6,581 nucleotides of DNA from NCBI GenBank assembly GCA_003153335.1, contig PLYG01000090.1, positions 1 to 6,581 on the forward strand. Direction: 5' to 3'. Both the position numbers and the translations under genes were made by a program. The stretch is from Betaproteobacteria bacterium. GTDB lineage: Bacteria > Pseudomonadota > Gammaproteobacteria > Burkholderiales > Casimicrobiaceae. Positions 1 through 6,115 of the stretch are shown one piece after another (the first letter of the stretch is position 1; every line of letters begins with the position of its first letter). The notes under the pieces were generated by a model. That model saw only the letters and a program-made list of their open reading frames with translations, ran no database searches and was not told where the DNA came from.

Positions 1-112
1 TCGTCATGTTGGGCCGGAAGAAGGTGAGAGCACTTATGAATTCATATCGCTGCGGCGGCTGCTGCAAGATTTTCTTGCTGACGTTGAGGATTTATCCGGA
101 GAAATCGAATGA
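1..112 (+). CDS. C-terminal fragment of a TumE-like toxin (5' end outside window)
   Basis: An open frame enters from the left edge (first full codon at 2) and ends at TGA 110-112. The visible 36 residues begin RHVGPEEGESTYEFISLRRL and run on into an acidic tail ending SGEIE. The basic-aromatic start followed by GPEE, then a helical segment rich in Leu and acidic residues, resembles the C-terminus of the small DUF6516/TumE family, whose members commonly have an H-x-H-(V/I)-G-P-E-like segment here. The strongest support is context: the stop overlaps the start of the next gene as ATGA (109-112), and that gene looks like the TumA antitoxin that usually pairs with TumE. In this arrangement the toxin comes first and the two genes are translationally coupled. 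The fragment is too short to judge activity, and the family call depends partly on the neighbour. A different small protein upstream of a DNA-binding antitoxin remains possible. Confidence 0.6.
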   Translation, partial: RHVGPEEGESTYEFISLRRLLQDFLADVEDLSGEIE

Positions 113-471
113 AGCGCATAGAGATCGGGGTGATTGACCCCAAGGACGAACAACAGGCGTTGCTCGATTGGGCCGCGCGAGTGGATGCGGGTGAGAAAGT
201 AGCGGATGCTGATTCGCGCCTTTCGTTCGCAACGTACAGTCAACTGCACGCAGCGCTGACGGACAAGCGTATGGAATTGCTGGAGCATGTAGCACTGCAT
301 GAAGGGCGGAATATTCGGCAACTGGCGGCGGCGCTCGAACGGGACTATAAGAATGTCTATGATGATGTCCAGATGCTATCCGCACTTGGTTTGATTGAAA
401 AACGGGACAGTGGATTGTTCGCGCCGTACGATGATATCAATATACACAAGAAGCTTCGTCGAGCGGCGTAA
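109..471 (+). CDS. TumA/HVO_A0114-type winged-helix antitoxin or DNA-binding protein
   Basis: A 120-residue soluble protein, the usual size for this family of putative MarR-like DNA-binding proteins. The N-terminal half (about 1-50) contains a segment resembling the family's conserved region, with FATYSQLHAALTDKR at 40-54. The C-terminal half is a winged helix-turn-helix: a helix at about 53-63 (KRMELLEHVAL), HTH helices at about 68-76 (NIRQLAAAL) and 79-92 (RDYKNVYDDVQML), and a wing at about 95-107 (LIEKRDSGLFAPY). The pattern of a residue pair followed by NVYDDVQxL is typical of the recognition helix in this family. The ATG lies inside the stop region of the upstream toxin-like gene (ATGA overlap), which fixes the start. 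Its inferred role is to neutralise the upstream toxin and repress the operon by binding its promoter outside the window. Codon use is less GC-biased than in the hydrolase pair at 3156-5004, consistent with a mobile defence or addiction module. Confidence 0.82.
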   Translation: MKRIEIGVIDPKDEQQALLDWAARVDAGEKVADADSRLSFATYSQLHAALTDKRMELLEHVALHEGRNIRQLAAALERDYKNVYDDVQMLSALGLIEKRDSGLFAPYDDINIHKKLRRAA

Positions 472-945
472 CGACCAATCCGCAATGGCCTGACTGAAAT
501 TTCTTCCCGGTTCCGGCTCTACGAAACATTCTTTGCAGTGGTGGCGTTGCGGATGTTCGTCGTCTGCGCATTTCCCCAACCGGCGCTCGACTGCGACACC
601 GAGAATTTCCTTTCGATTTTTTCGACGTTGACCGTCTGCGACGTTGCCGATAGTGCATCGGTCGGTGCCGCTACCTCATACCTCATCGCTCGGATCGACG
701 ATCTCCATTCGGAACTGCCAGCCCTCGAAGGTCATAAGTAGGTGCCCGAATTCGTCCCACGAAATCTCCCGGCGTTGCTCGAAACCGTGCAAACGGGCGG
801 CAACGTGAGTATTGAAGCGGAGTCAAGGAACTGAATGCAGGTGAAATACGGCAATTGGGCGAGGAACCGCTGCACCGCGCAATTGCAGTCGCGTAATAGA
901 TCACCCTCTCTGGCTTCAACTGGTAGTGCGCGCCGGGCAGCCTGC
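472..945. other. 474-bp gap without an intact gene
   Basis: This stretch separates the end of the toxin-antitoxin pair (+) from the end of the quinone reductase (-), so both flanking genes converge on it. Short open frames on either strand lack credible ribosome binding sites and recognisable domains. The one part that reads like protein is the reverse-strand stretch 676-822, listed separately. In the same reverse frame, beyond that fragment's stop, lies a Cys/His-containing stretch around 500-579 (C-X11-C-X2-C spacing), which I cannot connect to a known domain. No hairpin followed by a T-run was found that would serve as a terminator for either flanking gene. Confidence 0.5.
676..822 (-). 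pseudogene. C-terminal relic of an unidentified conserved protein
   Basis: On the reverse strand, between an in-frame TGA at 825-823 and the TGA at 678-676, 48 codons read like the end of a real protein: LRFNTHVAARLHGFEQ, then SWDEFGHLLMTFEGWQF, then RMEIVDPSDEV and stop. The alternating hydrophobic strand, the aromatic and acidic helix (WDEF), the EGW-Q-F turn and the final acidic tail look like a folded domain terminus, unlike the Arg/Ala/Ser-rich noise of nearby shadow frames. There is no start codon or ribosome binding site inside the stretch. Upstream codons in the same frame (823-900) lose this character, so the 5' part is missing or frameshifted. I recall similar tails on uncharacterised bacterial proteins but cannot name the family with certainty. 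The most likely reading is the 3' remnant of a decayed or truncated gene. Confidence 0.4.
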
Positions 946-1926
946 TCATTCGATCTCCACGACGACTGTGCCGCGCTTGGTACCTGCTTCAACTGCGTCA
1001 TGAGCGGCAACTATCTGGCTTAGTGGGTAAGCCACAATGCGGTGCTGCGCACCTCCATCTTCAAGCCAGCGCACGATGTCCTCCTGCGCACGGCGCCGGA
1101 ACTCGGGTGGAAGTGCGGAAAAATATATTGCGCGCAGCGTGATGTTTTTGCGCATCAGGCTGTAGAAAGGCAGCGGCGGCTGCTCGTTGCCGCGGGACGC
1201 ATACGCCGCGATCGATCCGTTGTTTTTCAGCACCGCCAAGCTCGCCGCGAGGTTCCCGCCGAAGTCCACTTCGACGATGTGATCGACCCCTGCGCCGCCG
1301 GTGATGTCCTGGATGCGGTCAGCAACTATTTCGCGGCGATAATCTATGACTTCGCTCGCGCCTGCTTGGTACGCATCGGCGATCGATTCGGGGCGGCTGG
1401 CCGTGGCAAGCACGCGCGCTCCGGCGCGCCGCGCGAGCTGGATCGCGTAGTTACCCACTGCGCCGCCACCGCCGGTAACCAGTACCGTGCGGCCTTCGAT
1501 GGCAGTCATCGAGTGCACGGCGCACCAGGCAGTCATGCAGGGAATTCCCAGACACGCACCTTGCGCGAAGCTCGTGTTCGCGGGGAGTTCGGCGACGAGG
1601 CCGACATCCAATGCAATCAACTCCGCCGCGGTGCCGAATGCACGGCCACGCTGACCGTTGTAGAGCCACACCCTGCGCCCTTTCCAGGATGCGTCGACGC
1701 CGGAACCGATTTCGACCACGATTCCGGCGCCATCGCTCTGAGGAATTACAAGAGGCGCCTCCATGGCGTAGCCCCGCCCGGCGCGACGATTGCAATCGGC
1801 TGGGTTCAGCCCCGAAGCTCGAACGCGAATCAGCACTTCACCCGCCTGGGGCACCGGATCGGGTAATTGGCCGATAGTCAACACCTCAGCGGCCGGACCT
1901 GTTTTGGAGTACCAGACTGCTTTCAT
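946..1926 (-). CDS. Zinc-independent NADPH:quinone reductase-type MDR oxidoreductase
   Basis: A 326-residue cytosolic medium-chain dehydrogenase/reductase, the normal length for quinone oxidoreductase/zeta-crystallin relatives (about 320-335). The N-terminal GroES-like catalytic fold opens with MKAVWYSKTGPAAEVL and continues through GEVLIRVRASGLNPADCNRR (29-48). The position that is a catalytic Cys in zinc alcohol dehydrogenases is Asn in this GLNPAD motif, and there is no structural-zinc Cys cluster, so the enzyme should be zinc-free. The Rossmann domain carries the glycine-rich motif TGGGGAVGNYAIQLAR (151-166), then RVLATAS (171-177) and GAGVDHIVEV (211-220). The expected activity is NAD(P)H-dependent reduction of a quinone or an enone/enoyl substrate; the exact substrate is unknown. 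ATG at 1926-1924 has GAGG about 9 nt upstream. It lies 204 bp downstream of the SDR on the same strand, so co-transcription is possible but not tight. That 204-bp gap has no recognisable gene. Confidence 0.92.
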   Translation of the reverse strand: MKAVWYSKTGPAAEVLTIGQLPDPVPQAGEVLIRVRASGLNPADCNRRAGRGYAMEAPLVIPQSDGAGIVVEIGSGVDASWKGRRVWLYNGQRGRAFGTAAELIALDVGLVAELPANTSFAQGACLGIPCMTAWCAVHSMTAIEGRTVLVTGGGGAVGNYAIQLARRAGARVLATASRPESIADAYQAGASEVIDYRREIVADRIQDITGGAGVDHIVEVDFGGNLAASLAVLKNNGSIAAYASRGNEQPPLPFYSLMRKNITLRAIYFSALPPEFRRRAQEDIVRWLEDGGAQHRIVAYPLSQIVAAHDAVEAGTKRGTVVVEIE

Positions 1927-2130
1927 AGGTGACTACCTCGAGGTCAGAAATTCGAAAACCAGCTCGCGAGCCACAAAGCGCAACGACCCGTGGTCTCAAT
2001 CGGTCTGGTCTCGGCAGTGTCCTGCAAGCAGAAGCGGAGCCACGGCTCGATCCCGGATGCGGGTTCACCATTATGCTGCAGGCCGCTGCGCATCCGGAAG
2101 CACTTCGCCCTCGATGCGCCTGCCCGAAGG

Positions 2131-2898
2131 CTAGGGCGCAATCATGATGCCGCCATCTGCGACAATCGTCTGTCCGGTGATGAAGGCGCCGGCGGGCGCA
2201 GCAAGGAAGACTGCGATTCCGGCGATATCATCGACTTCGCCAATCCGTCCTAACGGTGTTGCCGCTTCCCGCTTCCGCAAGGCGTCCGGGTTTTTCCACA
2301 ATGCTCTCGCGAAATCCGTTCGCACGAGCCCAGGTGCAATCGTGTTTACACGAATGTTGTGCTTGCCATATTCTGCGGCCAGGTTGCGGGAAAGGGCCAT
2401 GTCGGCTGCCTTCGATATGCCATATGCGCCGAGATGCAGCGTCGCACGAATCCCGACGATGGATGAGATAAACACAATCACGCCGTCGCGACGTTCAATC
2501 ATCCCTGGCACCGCCATCTGCGTCAGCCAAAGATTGCTCAGTACGTTGTTCCGCATCATTCGGTCAAACACTTCATCCGTCAATCCGCCCATGGGTCCAA
2601 GATAGGGATTGGAGGCGGCATTGCACACAAGTATGTCTATGCGCCCCCAGTGTTCGATAGTCTTGCTCACCAATTGCTGCAGCTGCGCCTTGTCGGATAT
2701 CTTCGCGGGAATCGCGAGCGCCTCGCCGCCGCGGCCGCGGATTTCTGTCGCCACCGACTCGCACACATCGGGGCTGCGACTCGACACGACCACTCGCGCA
2801 CCCGCAGCAGACATATGTTCGACGATCGCTCGGCCGATCCCGCGACTCGAACCGGTGACGACGGCAACCTTGCCTGAGAGATCAAAAAGGTTCTTCAT
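2131..2898 (-). CDS. SDR family NAD(P)-dependent oxidoreductase (DHRS4-like)
   Basis: A 255-residue classical short-chain dehydrogenase/reductase. The cofactor motif TGSSRGIG is at 15-22, the strand motif CNAASNP at 92-98 (the usual NNAG is NAAS), and the active-site set is Asn118, Ser146 (VFISS), Tyr159 and Lys163 (YGISK). It ends with the typical C-terminal block NIRVNTIAPGLVRTDFA (181-197) and TGQTIVADGG (241-250). The NAASNP segment together with APGLVRTDFARALW resembles the branch containing mammalian DHRS4 carbonyl reductase and its many bacterial homologues. In that branch the reaction is reversible carbonyl/alcohol oxidoreduction with NADP(H). The physiological substrate cannot be inferred. 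All catalytic residues are present, so the enzyme should be active. The start ATG (2898-2896) follows a clear AGAGGAG ribosome binding site 4 nt upstream. It is transcribed away from the 3156 gene and towards the quinone reductase, with which it may form an operon. Confidence 0.95.
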   Translation of the reverse strand: MKNLFDLSGKVAVVTGSSRGIGRAIVEHMSAAGARVVVSSRSPDVCESVATEIRGRGGEALAIPAKISDKAQLQQLVSKTIEHWGRIDILVCNAASNPYLGPMGGLTDEVFDRMMRNNVLSNLWLTQMAVPGMIERRDGVIVFISSIVGIRATLHLGAYGISKAADMALSRNLAAEYGKHNIRVNTIAPGLVRTDFARALWKNPDALRKREAATPLGRIGEVDDIAGIAVFLAAPAGAFITGQTIVADGGIMIAP

Positions 2899-3155
2899 GG
2901 ACTCCTCTTGCTTAGCGGTGCAACACTCTGCGCCGTCACTAACTATGGCGCAGCGAAAGGACGGTTCCAGCGCGACACACTGGAGTTACCTCGAACGATC
3001 CAGTATGGGCATGCGTTCGGCGTCCCGCCACACTGAGAACCCACATTATGGATCACGGCAAAAAGTTGTCGCTCGGAAAAGGCGGTGGTATCGTGCTTGG
3101 CACGGCGACCGCCCGGCAAGAAACGGCGCCCCCTGAACGAGACACCGAGGCCGCA
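2899..3155. promoter_or_regulatory. Divergent intergenic region with a perfect 7-bp inverted repeat
   Basis: This 257-bp spacer must carry the promoters for the SDR (-) and for the dehydrogenase/hydrolase pair (+). It contains a perfect inverted repeat, CTGCGCC at 2928-2934 and GGCGCAG at 2947-2953, separated by 12 bp. The repeat centre lies about 42 bp upstream of the SDR start, a plausible operator position. It has no T-run and sits upstream of both genes, so it is not a terminator. I could not identify a convincing -35/-10 pair. The last 108 bp (from ATG 3048) stay open in the frame of the forward gene, but that part reads as low-complexity non-domain sequence. Confidence 0.4.
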
Positions 3156-4175
3156 ATGACATCCGTCGTGGTACCCGATAACGTTGTCGGCGCAACGGCA
3201 CGTCCCCATGTCGTCATCTCCGACGACATCGCGAACCGCTACGGCGGAAATCCGGACGAGCTCGCGCGCCTGCGCGCCGTCGCGGAGGTGACGATCCACG
3301 GCGATCGTCCGACCCCGGCGGCGCTTGCCGAGCGCATCCGGGACGCGGATATCGTGCTGTCGTTCCGCCCCGCCTTCACCCGCTTTCCCCAGGATGTGCT
3401 CGCGACCGCGCAGCGGTTGCGCTTCATCTGCATCGCGGGGGCGGGGGTCGAGGACGTGGACGTCGCCTATGCAAGCTCGCGCGGCATCGCAGTCGGCAAC
3501 GTCACCGGCAGCAGGCGGGCGATGGCGGAGCATTGCCTCGCGCTGCTCTTCGCCGTGGCGCGCCGCATTGCCGAACAGGACCGGGCCATTCGGCGTGGCG
3601 TCTGGCAGCCGCTGCAAGGCATCGAACTCGGCGGCAGGACGCTCGGCATCGTGGGCCTCTCCGCGACTGCGCGCGAGTTCGCTCCCCTGGCCCGCGCGCT
3701 GGGCATGGACGTGCTGTCGTGGTCGCGCGACAACAGCGCCGAGCGCGCGGCCGCGGTCGGCTCGACGGCGGTCTCCCTCGCGGACGTGCTGGGCCGAGCC
3801 GACGTGGTATCGCTGCACTTGCGGCTTTTTCCCGAGCTCTCCGGCTTCCTCGGACGCGAGCGCTTGGCGCAGATGAAACGTGGCGCCATCCTGCTCAATA
3901 CCGCACGCGGCGAACTTGTGGACGAGGTAGCGCTGGTGGAGGCGCTGCAGACGCGCCGGCTGTCCGGCGCCGGTCTCGATGTCTTCACGCAGGTGCCGCT
4001 CCCGGCCGGCCACCCGCTGCTCACGCTCGACAATGTCGTCATGACGCCCTCGAGCGCATGGAATACGGTGGACTCCGCCCAGCGCAACCTGCGGCGGAGC
4101 ATCGACAACGTGCTCGCGTTCCTGCGTGGCGAGCCGGTTAATATTGCCAACATCGCGGCCCTCGGCCGCCAATGA
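3156..4175 (+). CDS. D-2-hydroxyacid dehydrogenase homologue with degenerate active site
   Basis: A 339-residue protein with the full architecture of NAD-dependent D-2-hydroxyacid dehydrogenases (phosphoglycerate dehydrogenase-like). It has an N-terminal substrate-domain half, the segment IAGAGVEDVDV (93-103), GNVTGSRRAMAEHCLALLF (114-132), a central Rossmann domain (about 155-275), NTARGELVDE (248-257) and GAGLDVF (271-277). Key positions are unusual. The cofactor loop reads GLSATA at 167-172 where the family has GxGxxG. The catalytic Glu of the 'E-P-L-P-x-x-H-P-L' motif is Val280. The catalytic His of 'TPH' is Ser299 (TPSSAWN). Arg251 is kept. No frameshift or stop is present and GC-rich third positions are maintained, arguing against recent decay. 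I chose ATG 3156, with GAGG 5 nt upstream, over the in-frame ATG 3048, which lacks a ribosome binding site and would add 36 residues outside the domain. It is followed 13 nt later by the FAH-family gene, so the two are probably one operon. Confidence 0.88.
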   Translation: MTSVVVPDNVVGATARPHVVISDDIANRYGGNPDELARLRAVAEVTIHGDRPTPAALAERIRDADIVLSFRPAFTRFPQDVLATAQRLRFICIAGAGVEDVDVAYASSRGIAVGNVTGSRRAMAEHCLALLFAVARRIAEQDRAIRRGVWQPLQGIELGGRTLGIVGLSATAREFAPLARALGMDVLSWSRDNSAERAAAVGSTAVSLADVLGRADVVSLHLRLFPELSGFLGRERLAQMKRGAILLNTARGELVDEVALVEALQTRRLSGAGLDVFTQVPLPAGHPLLTLDNVVMTPSSAWNTVDSAQRNLRRSIDNVLAFLRGEPVNIANIAALGRQ

Positions 4176-4188
4176 AGGAGAAACGAGA

Positions 4189-5004
4189 ATGAAGATAGCC
4201 CGGTTCTGGGATCCCGTCGAGAACGCCGCGCGGTTCGGTGTCGTCGAAGGCGAGGCGGTGTTCGACGTCGAGGGCAGCGTCTTCGACGCGATCAAGGTCG
4301 GCCGCGCCTCCCGTCCGTTGCAGGGACTGCGCCTGCTCGCGCCGTGCTGCCCCACGAAGATCATCATGGGCGGCCTCAACTACATAGGCCACGCGAAGGA
4401 AACCGGGCAGCCGATTCCGAAGGTGCCCGGGGTGCTGCAGAAGTCCGTCAACACGCTGATCGGCCATGAGGAGCCGATCCAGTACCCGCCCGAGACCAAC
4501 CGGCTGGAGTACGAGGGCGAACTCGCCGTCGTGATCCGCCGCAAGATGCGCAACGTCGAGCCGGCCGACGTCCCGGCCTGCGTGCTGGGCTATGCGCCGG
4601 GCAACGACGTGACCGCGCGCGACGTCTGCCGCGACGGCCGCCTTGGCTTGATCTTCTCCAAGTCGTGGGACACCTTCTGCCCGGTCGGGCCGTGGCTGGA
4701 GACCGACATCGACCCCGACAATCTGGATCTGACGGTGCGGGTGGACGGCGCGGTGCGGCAGCACGTCAACACCAGCGACATGATCTTCCCCGTAGCCAGG
4801 ATGCTGAGTTACTTCTCCTACTTCATGACGTTCCTGCCGGGCGACCTGATCCTCACCGGCACGCCGGCCGGGATCGGCCCGATGAACGTCGGGCAGACGT
4901 GCGAGGTCAGCGTGAGCGGCATCGGCACGCTGCGCAACCCGATCGTGGCCAGCCCGCGTCGGGTCGCGGGCGAGCCGTCCAAGTACCCGCTGCCCGCCGC
5001 CTGA
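4189..5004 (+). CDS. Fumarylacetoacetate hydrolase (FAH) family protein
   Basis: A 271-residue cytosolic metalloenzyme of the FAH superfamily, whose members act on 2-oxo/acylpyruvate-type acids (hydrolysis, decarboxylation, isomerisation or hydration). A short N-terminal beta domain (1-50) precedes the catalytic domain. Visible motifs are GLNYIGHAKE (62-71), the divalent-metal ligands Glu109 and Glu111 in YEGELAVVI (108-116), Asp140 in GNDVTARD (138-145), KSWDTFCPVGPW (158-169) and the closing GDLILTGTPAGIGP (218-231). All expected metal ligands are present, so it should be catalytically competent. The pattern fits the 2-hydroxyhepta-2,4-diene-1,7-dioate isomerase/acylpyruvase/ureidoglycolate lyase-like branch, but the substrate cannot be assigned. 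The start ATG at 4189 has AAGGAG 8 nt upstream. An in-frame ATG at 4126 inside the preceding gene is rejected because residues from 4189 match the family N-terminus. It shares very GC-rich third codon positions with the upstream gene, suggesting the two travel together. Confidence 0.93.
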   Translation: MKIARFWDPVENAARFGVVEGEAVFDVEGSVFDAIKVGRASRPLQGLRLLAPCCPTKIIMGGLNYIGHAKETGQPIPKVPGVLQKSVNTLIGHEEPIQYPPETNRLEYEGELAVVIRRKMRNVEPADVPACVLGYAPGNDVTARDVCRDGRLGLIFSKSWDTFCPVGPWLETDIDPDNLDLTVRVDGAVRQHVNTSDMIFPVARMLSYFSYFMTFLPGDLILTGTPAGIGPMNVGQTCEVSVSGIGTLRNPIVASPRRVAGEPSKYPLPAA

Positions 5005-5092
5005 TGCGCGAATCCCGGGACGCGGCGCGCACGAAGCATGCAAACATGCGGCTGCTCGCTCCGCTACTCTTGCAAGAAGTGATCGTGCAGGG

Positions 5093-5923
5093 CTACGGGC
5101 TGTGTCGATTGCGTATCAAGGTTTGCAACTGCAGCACTTCTTTTTGCAGCGCAAGATAGACCGTCTTGATATGGGAATCTGTCATCCGCGGCGCAATGGC
5201 GGTAACACTTATCGCGGCAAGTGGCGCACCCCACGCGTTACGAATCGGTACTCCGACTCCGGTGATGCCCGGAAACCCGTAGCCTTTGGTTACTGCATAG
5301 CCGCGCCGGCGTGATCGCGTGAGCTTTCGCCTCAACGCGTCGGGATTTACGCCATGTTCGCCACGGAGCACCTCGTCGTTGGCCTGGATGACTTCGGCGA
5401 TCTCCGCGTCCGATAGCGCCATAAGAAGCGCTTGACTCGCGGCGCCCATGCCCAGGGGCCGGCGATCGCCGATCTCCAGGGGCATGGTCCTGATCGGGAA
5501 CGTCCCTTCCTTGCGGTCAACGACCACGCTCTCAAACCCGCTCTTCACGATTAGAAATACCGTGTCTTTCGTGTCCGCCGCAAGGCGGGCCAGGGCCGCC
5601 TGGCAATAATCGCGCAGATTGAAGTGCGACGCGGCGGCTAGCCCAAACTCGAAAATCCTTTGCCCGAGCAGATAGCCCCGGGTGCCAGGGTCCTGCATCA
5701 CCATTCCTTCGGCGAGGAGGCACTTGAGGATGCGATGCACGGTGGGCTGCTTGATGCCCGTTCGCATTACCAGGTCTACCTCTCGCAGTCCCTCACGACG
5801 GTGCAGCGCGATCTCGTGCAGGATGCCCGCCGCGCGCTGAATGGCCTGAGTACCCAGTGGAGCCGTCGCGCGCGCGCGTTGCCGCGGGCGCTTCCCCGTT
5901 GGCGAAGCTCGTTCGATATCCAT
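5093..5923 (-). CDS. IclR family transcriptional regulator
   Basis: A 276-residue regulator with typical IclR architecture. After a basic 22-residue leader, the N-terminal winged helix-turn-helix spans about 23-90: GTQAIQRAAGILHEIA, the recognition helix KQPTVHRILKCLLAEGMV at 58-75, and the wing ending in GYLLGQRIFEFG at 83-94. The C-terminal effector-binding domain (about 105-272) includes GDRRPLGMGAASQALLMAL (152-170), RRRGYAVTKGY (205-215), GVGVPIRNAWGAPLAAISV (222-240) and a final coiled helix. Family members bind small organic acids or aromatic intermediates and control adjacent catabolic operons. This gene is divergent from the CoA-transferase gene across a 192-bp spacer, so that operon is its most likely target. 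The stop lies 88 bp past the end of the convergent FAH gene. The start ATG (5923-5921) has only a weak GGA about 11 nt upstream, so translation may be modest. No later Met fits before the HTH. Confidence 0.95.
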   Translation of the reverse strand: MDIERASPTGKRPRQRARATAPLGTQAIQRAAGILHEIALHRREGLREVDLVMRTGIKQPTVHRILKCLLAEGMVMQDPGTRGYLLGQRIFEFGLAAASHFNLRDYCQAALARLAADTKDTVFLIVKSGFESVVVDRKEGTFPIRTMPLEIGDRRPLGMGAASQALLMALSDAEIAEVIQANDEVLRGEHGVNPDALRRKLTRSRRRGYAVTKGYGFPGITGVGVPIRNAWGAPLAAISVTAIAPRMTDSHIKTVYLALQKEVLQLQTLIRNRHSP

Positions 5924-6115
5924 ATAGTGAATTCCAGCTCTGGCGGTTCGCTATGGAGGCTTCGTATACTCTAAACCGTAGCGTGTCGAGCAGTGCATCT
6001 TACTCTACCCTATGGAGCCGCGCCTCAACGTGTGGACGCGGGTCGCAAAACGACGGCGGCTGGCAGCGGGAGATGTGTTTTTCGTCTTATCGTTACCAAA
6101 AAAAAGGAGGAACTC
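5924..6115. promoter_or_regulatory. Divergent control region between iclR-type gene and CoA-transferase, with repeated motifs
   Basis: The 192-bp spacer carries several repeats. CTATGGAG occurs at 5951-5958 and 6010-6017 (59 bp apart), and TACTCTA at 5967-5973 and 6001-6007 (34 bp apart). A near-perfect inverted pair, CGCTATGG at 5949-5956 and CCGTAGCG at 5976-5983 (7 of 8 complementary), has a 19-bp spacer. TATACT at 5965-5970, close to the -10 consensus, lies between the arms of the inverted pair, but no good -35 precedes it at the right distance. The arrangement is what one expects for an IclR-type operator next to overlapping divergent promoters; the protein-site link is inference. Confidence 0.45.
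6101..6110 (+). promoter_or_regulatory. Strong Shine-Dalgarno (AAGGAGG) setting a TTG start
   Basis: A run of eight A residues (6098-6105) leads into AAGGAGG (6104-6110), an excellent match to the 16S rRNA 3' end. It is followed 5 nt later by TTG at 6116-6118. No in-frame ATG lies between the site and the conserved domain, so this site decides the TTG start of the CoA-transferase subunit. Confidence 0.85.

Noticed and set aside
500..579. Reverse-strand Cys/His cluster resembling a small zinc site (C-X11-C-X2-C)
   Set aside because: Only three Cys are present, no fourth ligand is in a convincing position, and there is no start or surrounding domain. It could be chance.
538..741. Forward 67-codon frame in the gap, containing a stretch (STLTVCDVADSA) faintly like the start of RraA-family proteins
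   Set aside because: The similarity covers only a few residues, none of the downstream RraA motifs follow in any frame, and there is no ribosome binding site.
1042..1866. Forward open frame of 274 codons opposite the quinone reductase
   Set aside because: No motif is recognisable, and the opposite strand encodes a complete MDR enzyme with an appropriate start and ribosome binding site.
1927..2130. Possible small or decayed gene between the SDR and the quinone reductase
   Set aside because: All three reverse frames were read. One has a faint strand-like ending just before the reductase (LRFVARELVFEF), but it is interrupted by stops after about 20 codons and has no start. This is too little to call.
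2943..4379. Long reverse-strand open frame of 478 codons opposite the dehydrogenase homologue
   Set aside because: It is rich in Arg, Ala, His and Glu with no recognisable domain, and lies antisense to a gene with clear family motifs. It is open only because GC-rich codons rarely give stops on the opposite strand.
4138..5043. Reverse-strand open frame of 301 codons opposite the FAH gene
   Set aside because: It is composed of low-complexity Arg/His/Asp/Val-rich sequence mirroring the codons of the FAH gene, with no domain or ribosome binding site.
5036..5049. Hairpin GCATG-CAAA-CATGC between the convergent FAH and IclR genes as a terminator
   Set aside because: The stem is only 5 bp and no T-run follows on either strand, so it does not meet the criteria for an intrinsic terminator.
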